A stretch of 64,000 nucleotides of DNA, taken from the NCBI RefSeq assembly GCF_027942865.1, contig NC_134513.1, forward strand, positions 33,225,429 to 33,289,428, read 5' to 3'. Positions 24,273-34,866 of the stretch are shown in pieces. Positions within the stretch are counted from its first letter, which is position 1. Every line of letters begins with the position of its first letter. The translations under genes and the position numbers were made by a program. The notes beneath the pieces are model-generated. The model ran no database searches. It saw only the letters and a program-made list of their open reading frames with translations, and was not told the origin of the DNA. The stretch is from Odontesthes bonariensis. Its lineage: Eukaryota; Chordata; Actinopteri; Atheriniformes; Atherinopsidae.

Positions 24273-27200
24273 CTGCGAGGAACAGGGATGTTAGTGGAGC
24301 TGTAAAGTGTTGATTTCCGTAGCTATTTAATTTCATTAACTGTTTCAACAAAACAAACTGACTGAAATATACAACAGAGTAGCTAACTAGACAAATGAAA
24401 CACAAAAAAGGGGCTAAATATTCCTACTGTCCTAGCTATGACCTACAGAAAAGAATCATCGCTGCACACTACCTGGGTAGTTGGGATCGAAGATAGGCTC
24501 TTTGGTCTTCACCAAGTCTGGTTCTGGGTGAACCAGATCAATAATATCCTGGTGAGAGGACACAGTGACCCCAGCGTTGGGACTTGAGGTCGGGAGGCCA
24601 ACGACCTCTTTGACAGTACTGGTGTTGCTTTCAGGGGGCTTAAGCTGTACAGACCTATGGTCATCCTCCTCCAAGCTCTCCTCCAATAACTCAATAGTGT
24701 CCTCAAAGAACTGGAGGCATTCCTGCTCCTCCTGGCTCAGAAACTGCAGAGCATTATCTTCCTATGAAGGCAAGAGGAAAGTGAGAGAGACATTGAATTG
24801 AAGCATTTGAATTATTAATTTAACAAAATTTCTTTGTATATTACGATTGTGCACAGACTTCAAAATGCTAAATATTTTAAACCAAATCCTTTCAGTTATG
24901 TCTTCATCACTGAATCTTATATTGGAACCACATGTGACTCTTATACACCAGTCATGTGTATAGAGGGAACACTGGCTTTTTTGTTCCTTCATTTAAAACC
25001 TCCAATTTTTTTCCAAGCCTATATTTAGCTCAAATGCCCCTCTCTTCTGTTGAACAGCTGCCCCTCCTTCATGGCCTCTACTGGTCTGTGCTTCACCTCC
25101 ATAGTGACATGCTCTGCTTCACACAGTGCTGCTGAACTCAACAACACAATAACATATCCAGGAACTGTGACTACTAATTTAGCTTCTTCTGCAGTCCTGA
25201 TTAGGATCAACTCTACCCATTTAATCCAAACCACATGGCTGTGGGGAACAGGTAATACCCAATAACAATGTGTAGCAGACCTAAATATAAGCGGTGGTGG
25301 AAAAGGATTGCACCACAAAAGGGAAAAAAAAGAATTCGGAGACCAGAATTTGCTGAGTGGTTTGTTTATAGTGAACCTATTGGACTCATTTCTGGCTCTA
25401 AATTTTCATTCTAAGACAGGCTCCATAGTGTCCTCTGTTTGTAACAAGCTCCCGTGTCATTAAGGCACACGCAACCCTGAAAGTCCACTTTCTTGTGATT
25501 GAGCATCTTCTGGAAGCCCGATGAGTTGCAGCACTCAGTCATAGAGAGTTATGCTGCTTAAACTTTAGCCTTGATCAGTATCAACACTATATCCTTCAAG
25601 AAAGTAAGAAAAAGCATGAAATGAAAAAAACAAACAAACTTTGAGCTATAAACTACAGCAGATTTTATTTGTTACATGACAAAAACTTTTTTTCTTTCGG
25701 TTTTAGAGGCTGATCATTCGAAATAGATTATTTTATAGATAATTGTAAGAGCACTTTTGGAAAATAATCTTAACTCAAGATCCATTATCTAGGTTTTTCA
25801 TCAGCTTTTAACCATCTCCATAAAGTATTTATTGATTAAAATTATGAAACTCCAGAAAATCTAGTTAATGGGACCCTGATTTAAGATTACTATTCAACCC
25901 ATGAAGTCATAAACCTGTATATCGTTCAGAGCAGATGCCATGTTTGTATACTTTATCTTTTACAAGCCTGACTCTTTTTGAGTTTGTGTTTTATTAAGTC
26001 ATCAATTTGAAGACATGCAGATGTTGACAATTTTCTCAGGTTTTTCTGAAACGCCCAAGTTATATTGAAATGGTTTATGAGTTTAAGAATATGTTTTAAA
26101 AGGGTATTTTAATTTTAGTAGGTTCAATTGATTTGGTATAAATGCATCTTCATGGAGCAAACATGCTTCATAAAATATATAGTTTTTGTCAAGTTAAGTG
26201 AACTTTGTTCTCTTTTGGTAAGAATTGGGTCGCTGCTCTTGCTCTTTTTAGATTTTATGATGTGCGAGGTTAGCCAGCTGTTGGAGTTGCATATTTGTTG
26301 TGCAGACATGAGTGGCACTGATCTTTTTAATATAACTCTGTCCAAAAACCTCAATAAGAGTTCTTTCTGAATTCTGACAACTTAACATTAACCGCAAGAC
26401 AAAACTGCAAATAAAGTGAATCTAAAATGTTATGAAATCTTTTACTTCAGAGTCAGGATATAGATGTTCTGGCACACAAATGTGTTTAACAGAGAAGCAC
26501 TTTTTATCACAGGCACCGTTGAACTGACATTGTGCAGCCACTAGACCAAAGAAAGCTGCTTCTGAGCAATTTCAAGGTAATGACCTTCAGCCTGTGGTTG
26601 ACATTGCAAACAGGGGTCGTTGCTGACATCAGTACCACAAGCACAACAACAAGGTTACAGAGTGTCTTGTTTTGCATTAAACATGCAGACACACAAAGAC
26701 ACCTGCAACACCACCCAGCTGAAACCTGTGTGAGATAAACCCTGAACTGCTGGTTTCAGCTGGTATGAATGATGCCTATTGCAGTAAAGCAGCTCAGGAC
26801 CTAGAAAACTGCAGCTTAACCAGTTCGACTGTGTTGTGTGTTGATAATGAATAACCTTCCTAAAGCATATGAAGGGATGGTAGTTAAGCAGGTGTGATTT
26901 CTCAGCGTCTGTGATAACTGAATGCATTGTGTAAAGACAGAACAAAGCCTGAGTCAGGGTGACATACGGATGGAATTATCAGTGGGTTATCTGATACACT
27001 GAATGGGTTTATTGTCTTTGCGAAAACAAACAGGGTGGACAAGACTTTTCTCCAGGTGATAAGCCAAATCTTGAGTTAGGTTTAGGGGTTAGGGTTGAGT
27101 TAAGCTCAGCTAAACAGACATGGATTGCCTTCAAAATAAATCATTAGGCCAATTAAATGTACTTCCTTTAAGTTTGTCCTTACGTATTAATATCCTGAGA

Positions 27201-28143
27201 ATAAAATAGTTTAAATATTTGGCTTTGTTAAGTTTTAGCTTCTTTTTTGTATTTTGGTTTCTCAGAATAATGTCTTGCTCTGATAAGATCTTCTTGCTTT
27301 GTTGAGTAATTCTTGGTTTGGCGGTGTTCTTCGCCCCTTGTTCAGCTCCTGTTCCACATTTAGTATCTGCTTTAGTTCTTATTTTCATCTAGTTGAGCCT
27401 TATTTCTTGTGTAACCTGTCATTATCCTTAGATATTCTCAGTCGCCTTTGTGTCTTGATCACCGTGTTACCACCTGTTCCCTTTTCTCTTGGCTCACCTG
27501 CAACCACTTATCTAATCACCCCTCCCGGTGTATATGCTCCTTGGTTTTTATTGTTTTTTGTCAGGTCCTTGTTGTAGCTTCCCCATGTCTGTCAGTCTTG
27601 TGGTTGTTTGCTTCTGCACAGGTACTTTTTTGAGTTTTCTTTAACTCTTTGTATTTCCTGCCTGAGCAACGCTTTTTGTCTCTTTAGAAATAATGATTTT
27701 CAGTTTCCGATACCTGTCGGCCTCTCGTCTCAGTCTTCCTCTATGGACTGTGACAGTTAATTCAATGCCCAAACTTTTTAGGCTCACAGGGACATATTTA
27801 TTGTCTGATGAATAAATGATAAACAGCTGTTATTAACCCCCTCTGCCATTGAAACACCCCTTTAACTGTGATAGTTCTTTTTGTAGTCAGAATCTGCTTT
27901 TTATTGTTGGCGACTTTTCTTTAGCAGGGAGATGTAACTGCAACAACCAACTGAATGTATGTAGGATACTCAGCTGGTTGCCACAATTGTCTGTAAAACA
28001 CTCATTAACATGAAATTAATGAGTTTAACCCTGTAAAATAACAGGCGCACAAGTCACACACTCACTCCTGGTCTGGAGTTTCGTCTTGCGCCTCCGTTGA
28101 CCCCGTAGTGGAGCTGAGAGTTGCCCTGTAGATGGACGTTCAT
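22798..28143 (-). CDS. proser2: proser2 (proline and serine-rich protein 2), complete, three coding exons
   Basis: Coding exons on the minus strand are 28143-28066, 24761-24473 and 24272-22798, joined in phase (0, then 1), giving 1842 nt and 613 residues. The start MNVHLQGNSQLHYGVNGG leads into EDNALQFLSQEEQECLQFFE, the conserved acidic N-terminal block that identifies the family. The rest is low-complexity Pro/Ser-rich sequence with three NxYGGK motifs (near residues 427, 469, 515) and ends in SRREALRKLGLLKES. No signal peptide or membrane segment is seen. The molecular function is not established. The gene is convergent with upf2, as in mammals, which supports orthology. Identity rests on the N-terminal block, the C-terminal motif and the neighbour. 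Confidence 0.9.
24473..24761 (-). CDS. proser2: proser2 second coding exon: conserved acidic block
   Basis: Acceptor cttcatag|GAAGAT, donor CTACCCAG|gtagtg, 289 nt. Encodes EDNALQFLSQEEQECLQFFE, DTIELLEESLEEDDHRS and DLVHPEPDLVKTKEP. Confidence 0.92.
24762..28065. other. proser2 intron between first and second coding exons
   Basis: Mostly AT-rich unique-looking sequence. A diverged dispersed repeat lies at about 27370-27735 (see the related copies at 31960-32270 and 32975-33240). No other gene was recognised. Confidence 0.55.
27370..27735. repeat. diverged dispersed repeat, copy 1
   Basis: Contains the phrases ACCTGTCATTATCC, TCTCAGTCGCCTTTGTGTCT and CACCTGTTCCC, which recur with divergence at 31960-32270 and 32975-33240. 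The copies share a CTGTCATTACCCCTAGATGT-like core and a TCCTCAGTTGCCTTTGTC-like block. The family was not identified; no ORF. Confidence 0.5.
28066..28143 (-). CDS. proser2: proser2 first coding exon
   Basis: ATG at 28143-28141, 26 codons (MNVHLQGNSQLHYGVNGG, then ARRNSRPG), donor CCAGGA|gtgagt, phase 0. This phase fits the next exon exactly. The acceptor of this exon is unresolved; a CAG at 28167-28169 is one option. Confidence 0.8.
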
Positions 28144-28166
28144 GGTGAAAAGGGGTCAGAGGTCAG

Positions 28167-30745
28167 CTGGCATTTGGACTTCTTGCCAAGGGTCCTGTGT
28201 TTCTGGGCGGCTCTAGGACAAAACCTGAATCATGTCTGGTTTTGCTCTGAAGAATCATCTAATCTTCTTGTCAGTGAGAGTCTGCAGACACAGATGAGGG
28301 ACAAGATGTCAGACAACGCTACCAGCCTTCACTGAGATTCAGCTGAATTCAGAAGGGGGTCAGAGGTCAGGGTGAAGAACAGCTGCTGCTTTTATAAAAA
28401 TCAAAGTGCTGGGAGTTCTGCCTTTAAAGTAGTGGTGGAAAAGAAGTATCAAACAATACAAAATACTTCAGAAGTGATAGCAGCTTGAGTTGGAGCTTTA
28501 AATGCAGTTAAAGCTAAAGCTTTGTGAGATGATTAACAGGTGAGGACAGATACAAATTATTAGAATTTTAACAGATTTTTATCTATTTGCTTTTTTGAAA
28601 ATATTATCCCTAAAAACAAAAAATCTTAACATGTAGATATGGGAGTCAAAAAAGAGTTTACATGTGAACCATGTTGCTCATTAACAGAACGTTTAAGCAT
28701 ATGAATGCAAAACTCTAAATTTGAGCAACTTATGAGCTACAAGCATATGAAAGTTTATCAAGTTTACGGTTGCAGTTGTTGATTTAGGACCTTGGGAAAT
28801 ACTTCCCAACCACAAGTAATCTTCTCTTACAACCAGGTAGACCATCTGTACATCATCAGAAGCTTACTACTAAAAAAAAGGTCAAATTTGACTCGTGTGA
28901 AAAAGAAATGCAGAAACCATTAGATATAATATTCAAAAAGTTTCATCATGGATATTTAAGCGGCTTTAAAGCAAAACCCAGAAAATGTGCAAACTTGTAT
29001 TCAAGGGGGAATTTTCAAGAGAATAAATCCATTTGATAGTTTATGCTTTATGATTTAATCGCCATCAACTTGTTTATCAGGCATTTAACAGACGTTCTGT
29101 CAACAGAGATGGGTTGAATAAAACCATGTGAGATGTTTAGAGGTGATATGTACTGTATCTATTTTGGAACTGCTAACAAATGCAAATAAAATATCAGAAA
29201 CCACGGGTTTAATCTTTAACAGTGTGCTGTATCTTTTATAAGCTTATCTCTGCATGTGGAGTCTCTGTCAGATGAATGTACAAAGTACAATGTTTCCCTC
29301 TCGAATGTTCAACACTCAGTGTTCAGGGGAAATATGTGCTCTCAGGTACTTCCTTCCGCTGCTCTGAAGTTTACCAGTCAGCATCCCAGCAGTGACACAC
29401 CTGATGGACCAGTTAACCCAAAACTGGAAGCTGCAAAACAGGCTTCTGGAGCCGAAACCACTGTGCTCCTCATCCACATTCCTATCTAACACTGGCCTGA
29501 TAGAAACTTTAGGAGAAGGATAAAGCTTCCACACTGAGTTTTAAAGCCAAAAATGAACGAATCGGTGAAGTGCAAAGAAAAAGGTAAAAATAAAGGCTGA
29601 AACATTATTTCAGTAATGGAGCCCCTCTGGTTCGTTTGGTGTTGGGTCAGTATGTTGCAAGTTTAGTATACAAGTGAAACAACAGATCATTGGAGCTGTT
29701 TTGGGCCCAGTTTGGACCATCACAGTACTAACTAACACGCTTAACTACACTGAGGGTAAATGGCCATTGATGGATGGATGCTTTTACACAGCAATAGTGT
29801 TTGTTTTCTATAAAATTGTTAAAATCCACTTCAGCTCTTCCTGTACTTAAAAAACACTTGATTACTCTTTTGTTAATGAAGAAAATGTGGATAATTTTCA
29901 GTTTATTTGGACAGTTTTAAGGTAAGTGTTTAGCTTGTTGTATTTAAAGGGTCTGTATTTTAGTTAACTCAATCACTAAAAAAAAGTCGTTATATTTTAT
30001 TATCTATGTTATTATATAACATGTTTTGTAAGATAAAGGACATCAACACATTTCTCTGTGTTATGTTGATATTATCACGTTTCTGCTGATTTTCATTCAT
30101 CTTAAAAATCCGTTTTTGTTTAATCCTTTTTTATTGATTTTGTCCAAAAATTCAGGCACATTTAACAGCTTCAGCTCTTGTGATATTTTTAAAATTTTTC
30201 CTACTTTATGAAACAAAACAAAAAATCTGAAGTTTTTTTTTCTTACCAACAATAAGACTCACCAATTAATGCCTATGGTAGATGTAGAAAACAATGTGTG
30301 TGTGTGTGATACACTAGGATGATTAAAAATCTCTTCTAACCTCTAATATCCAAAGATTTAAAAAGTAGCTTTATTCCTGAAAGGGACACAAACTTAAGAG
30401 TTTGGTTGCAAATGATTTAAAAAAAAAAAAAGATTCAATACACTGACACGTGTTTTTAATACTACTACACGATTAGTCATTTATTACAAAACATATGTTC
30501 CATATAAACAAAATGTATCTTTACATTTATCGTGTGTTTTAGTAGAAAACTGAGAGCCCATCCCTTTTTTCACTGGGTCAGGGTCTCATTTTCAATATTC
30601 TAATAGTATTTCAAATACACGAGTTCATCATTAGATAAATATAGAAGAGCTTAAACAGTTTACCCATAATTATTGAAGGATTATTGAAGAGAAAAAAAGT
30701 ATTATTTCTCTACTTTACACGTGAAAAGAGTAAATGAAAACTTAC
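28167..30745. other. proser2 5' intron, nothing recognised
   Basis: AT-rich with a short (TG)n at about 30295-30308 and A-runs. Open frames are short and show no domain. Confidence 0.5.
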
Positions 30746-30900
30746 CGTGAAAACTCCACAGATGAGTCATCATAAAACAAACAGTGTGATTCTTCAGAAG
30801 CGCAGAATCAAATTGAATCTCTGATTTGGTCTCAAAACAAAACTTCTTTGATAGTCCAGTCGCTCCTCCTGAGCTCTTGGTGAGCTCCGCATGCGTAATG
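30746..30900 (-). promoter_or_regulatory. proser2: proser2 probable 5' UTR exon and promoter
   Basis: On the minus strand a strong donor (TTTTCACG|gtaagt, border 30746) ends a non-coding segment. Just upstream (30860-30935) CpG density rises (GCATGCGTAATGTCACCGCT, GCGTCGCTACGCACCCG) against an AT-rich background, which suits a promoter. The right limit is approximate. Confidence 0.55.
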
Positions 30901-31959
30901 TCACCGCTGCGTCGCTACGCACCCGTTTAATGCTCCAAGAAGCTCCACCCACAGGCGAGTGGGTGTGTTAGTGTTTGTGTGCGTGCGTGTGCTTGTGTGT
31001 GGTTTCATTCAGGTATATTACAAGTTGTTGGGAGGTGACAGTGGTGACACAGTGGAAAATTATTCCAAGCACGCCTCAGAGTTTCTCTGGGATGGGTTCA
31101 GAGACAGTGGGACATCTGAGAATTGTTTTGTTTGGAATGAAACCCAACAAGTTATTTACTCTTCTGTAACTAATGCTGCTTGAGAGGAGGGAAGAATAAG
31201 GCTGGCCACAGGAGAACAGAGAGCTCTAACAGTTACAAAAGCAAATACTTTTATGGTAATTAGTGATTAATATAAACTACAAAGTACTACTTTTAGTGGA
31301 CAGATAATGTTGTATCTCCTTAATCAATGTTTACCTTCATGAAATTTCTGAGCTGATTCTGATCATTCATAACAGAATATCAAACATAACTCAATGTAGT
31401 TCATCTACAAGTATGATGCATTATGCTTACTGAAAAACCCAGTAAGTGGATGAAGATGAAATAAATGTGGTCCTAACATGTTACAAATCCTTATGTGCGG
31501 GTCACAGGGACCATTAAGCTGCATGAGTCTTTTCCTCTTATTTTGTCTCAGTAAATCAAACTGACACCTTTTTAAATCTATATGACTCATGATCAAAAGG
31601 TTATAGTTTCAGACAATACATATTTGATTACATTAGCTTCCAGAAATAACACTGAAACTGCGTTTAATATCTTGTTATTTTCAGGTCTGAAGATAAAAAA
31701 GATAGAATAGCAAGTAAAACTAATGACGTGAACTGACAGTGACTGTTCAAACTAAGTCCACAAAAGTCTTAAAAGTTCAAATGTGAACTCAACAAAGAGC
31801 TGAAGATGAGGTGACATATATTTTGTTTTTGGGCGCCACCTGGTGGCTGAAGCCTGATTAGCATAATATAAATATGATAAAAATGCTTAAACATTTCTTC
31901 TATGTGTCACGATCCATTGCTTTTGGGCTTGGATATTTCTGTCCTCTTGGGTTCCTGGT

Positions 31960-32270
31960 CTCTTCTATGGAATTAGTACTTCTTTGTGCCTTGGTTTACC
32001 CTCTGCTGTGTGTTCTCTGTTCTTGCATTCTGTCCTCAGAGTTTAGATTTTGTTGCTTGTCATTACCCCTAGATGTCCTCAGTTGCCTTTGTCTTTTCCC
32101 CTGGTCTCTTTCACACCTGACTCAATCAGTCACAGCAGCAGTCACTTTCACATTAGCTTCCCTCAGTATGTATGCTTCTTGAATCTCAGTGCTTCTCAGA
32201 TCCCTGTCATTGGGAGGTTGTTTGTCTAAGTTTAGTTTTTGTTTCATTTGCATTTTGTTTCTTTGCATAA
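31960..32270. repeat. diverged dispersed repeat, copy 2
   Basis: Contains CTTGTCATTACCCCTAGATG and TCCTCAGTTGCCTTTGTC, the best preserved core of the three-copy family in this window. Confidence 0.5.
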
Positions 32271-32379
32271 AATAAACTGTATGTCATATCTACCTGTATG
32301 TTTCCCTTTTTATAACATTCCCATTTTGTTTGTACGTGCTCCAAATTTTAGACGGAGCGGACTGGGAACGACCAACATA

Positions 32380-32970
32380 TTTTACCATCATTTACCTGTT
32401 CACACGAAAGTTTTCCACTTTGCCTCAGTCCATTTTGAAAGAGTTTTGCGTCCAGAAAAGATGGCAGGGTTTCTGGATCATGTGCACATGTGGCTTCTTC
32501 TTCGTATGATAGAGCTTTAAGCTAATATTTGTGGATCTGTGAACTATGCGCATAGAGAATGATTTCTGGAAGTGTTCCTGAGCCCGTGGTGATTCCTATG
32601 ACAGAATCAGGTCTGTTTTGAATGCAGTGCTACCTGAGGGCTGGAAGATCACAGGAATATGGATCTTTGGCCCTGTTCCTTTCACACAGACATGTCTCCA
32701 TATCTTTAAAAAAAATTAAAAAAAACATTTTTTTTTATGATTTTATGTACTGAAAATGATGGAACATTAAGTGTTATCAGTTTTACATACAGTAACATGT
32801 TTCTGACATTGCTTCACAGTATTTTGCCAATTGCTAAATCTCCGTTCCTCTTTGCTTCCCAGAGAGGCTCTGCATCTCTAAGGTGCTTTTTTTTCTACTG
32901 TCACTACTTTCTTTCTACTACCACTAACTTTTCCAGCTTTTTGTTTCCCCCATCTCAACTTTTTCGAGAC
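32380..32970. repeat. dispersed teleost DNA repeat, copy 2
   Basis: Parallel to 4660-5470: CATGTGGCTTCTTCTTCGTA, ATTTCTGGAAGTGTTCCTGA, GCCCGTGG, and later an AACTTTTTCGAGACGTGTT block. It is truncated and diverged. Confidence 0.55.
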
Positions 32971-32974
32971 GTGT

Positions 32975-33240
32975 TCCTTGTCATTACTCCTGGCTTATTT
33001 GAGCTCCTCAATTGTCTTGGTTTTGTTCCTTGGTCTCATTCACACCAGTTTTGTGTTACTCGCCCACCTGTTGTCCCTCAACTCATCAACCCTCCTTATA
33101 GCTCTCTGGTCTACCCTGTCATTTGGTAGATCATTGATGTTGCTGTGGATGTTGTTCGTCCTTCTTTATTGCTGTTTGAAATTTTTATTGTAGTTTGTTA
33201 TTCCTGCCTTGGCAGCGCCTCAGATGCTTTTACCAATACA
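32975..33240. repeat. diverged dispersed repeat, copy 3
   Basis: CTTGTCATTACTCCTGGC and GGTCTCATTCACACCAG match the family of 27370 and 31960. It abuts the end of the 32380-32970 repeat, so this is a mosaic of old insertions. Confidence 0.5.
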
Positions 33241-34017
33241 ACCATTTACCGCCACCACCTGTCCCCCCCCCCTCCTCTGGTTGTCCCACCTCTGGATCCT
33301 TAACCTTTACTCACACGAATCCTGAGACTGACTTTTCTGTGAAACCCAAATGATGACATGACTCATTTCTCCTGTTTTTGTTTTATTTTGCCAGAAAGAT
33401 TCACAAAGTCTCTCAGGAATTTGACTCCTTTGAAGTTGCATGAGAGATCTCTTCAATCTGAAAATAATTCTCATTTCCTGCGCTTGTGGGCCTCTTTTTG
33501 ATCTCTGATAGAGAAATCAGACAGCTCTACAAATGAGCTAAATCTATTTTCTCCCCTGTCTTCGTTAAACTTACATGCATTTCACACAGAGTGAACAATG
33601 GGAACTCTGTATGCAATCACAGTGTTCTCATTAAGACTCAAATTAGTGCTTTTTTTTCATCGCACAATTTCTGTATGTCTTTTGCTGACTGTTGTCGCTT
33701 ATCATTTCTATGACCATTCTTTCATACATAAGGTTTATTAATTATTTTTACCAGGTACAGAAATTACTGCAGTAATTTCACCTATTTACTTAGTTAAATC
33801 CAGGTGGTTATCATTATCTTTAAAAAACATTTATTTTGATTGCCCATGGTATAGGTGGACTGGGTTCATTTCCAAGTTGTGTGGGTGTCAAACTGCAAGG
33901 AGGTGTCTGGGTCAACAAAAGGTCTGTCTCAGCTGGAGCTATTTTGTAACTCTAGAATTGTTCCCTGCTGACTGGGCCATTAATATGCCCGAGTCCAGTT
34001 TAGCATGGCCTATTTCA

Positions 34018-34540
34018 GCATGGTGTGCAGTGTGTCCTTAAAACATTTAAGGAAACTGGACAAGTGGAGGACAAAAGAAGAAGTGTCAGGCCTAAAGAAC
34101 TATCTACAGCAGATGAACAGGATCTGAAAGTGATGTCCTTAAGAAAGAGGAAAAAATCCAGCAAAGACCTGACACAGGAGCTGAGAGACGCATCTGGACC
34201 TTCAGCTGATCCATCTACTGTTGGCTCAAGCCTCATCTGAAATGGTCTCCATGGAAGGGTGGCTGTCAAGAAGCCATTCTTAAGGAAGGGAAACAGGGAG
34301 AAAAGGCTGAGCTGTGCCAAATGACACAAGAAGTGGACTGAAAATCAGTGGCAACAGGATGAATCTTGGAGAAGCATTCCCGAAGGCTACTTAAAGAAAT
34401 TACAAGAAAGCCTGTCTAAGAGGGTTCAGGCTGTGTTGAATTAATGTGAACATACCAAGTATTGACTTTCAAGCTTGCTAGAATTGTACAAGCTCAGTTT
34501 TGCCTTATATACTATTCATGTTTTGTATATGTATCAATAC
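34018..34540 (+). mobile_element. Tc1-like non-autonomous element, copy A
   Basis: The + strand reads CVLKTFKETGQVEDKRRSVR and PKELSTADEQDLKVMSLRKR then KKSSKDLTQELRDASG, the paired helix-turn-helix region of a Tc1-type transposase. The catalytic core is deleted and short C-terminal remnants follow. Nearly identical to 62350-62900 over the first ~310 bp but with an additional internal deletion. Confidence 0.8.
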
Positions 34541-34689
34541 TGCTGAAGAAATGAGCGTACGGCTACATTTCTCTTGCATTTTTCAGACCCCATACTATCA
34601 CAGTTTTCTGCAGTCTGCGTTGTAAAACAGTAAACACTGGAGTAAAGTGTAGACTTATACACAAAAAAAAGTCTGCTAAGATTGCAGCC

Positions 34690-34866
34690 TTGGAAGATGG
34701 TGTCGATCGTCCCCTCGTTTCCCAGTGGCACTTGAACGCACCCGCCGTCAGCCTCTGCGCGAGCCGCTCCTGAGCGTGACCGTCCGTTTGTTTGTTTGTC
34801 GGGTTGTTTCGGAACGTTACCGGGAGGCAGACCGACTGGCTAGGCTGTGGTCCACACGGAGGTCCG
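34690..34866 (+). promoter_or_regulatory. rab3ip: rab3ip first (non-coding) exon and CpG-rich promoter
   Basis: CpG density is high (GAACGCACCCGCCGTCAGCC, CTGCGCGAGCCGCTCCTGAG, CGTGACCGTCCG) and the segment ends in a strong donor TCCG|gtgagt at 34866. No coding sequence needs to lie here, because the protein start is at 41486. The transcription start is not resolved. Confidence 0.65.

Noticed and set aside
24273..24405. 5' extension of the proser2 large ORF (MCFICLVSYSVVYFSQF...), resembling a signal anchor
   Set aside because: A clean splice acceptor at 24273 with matching phase to the upstream acidic exon places this stretch in the intron.
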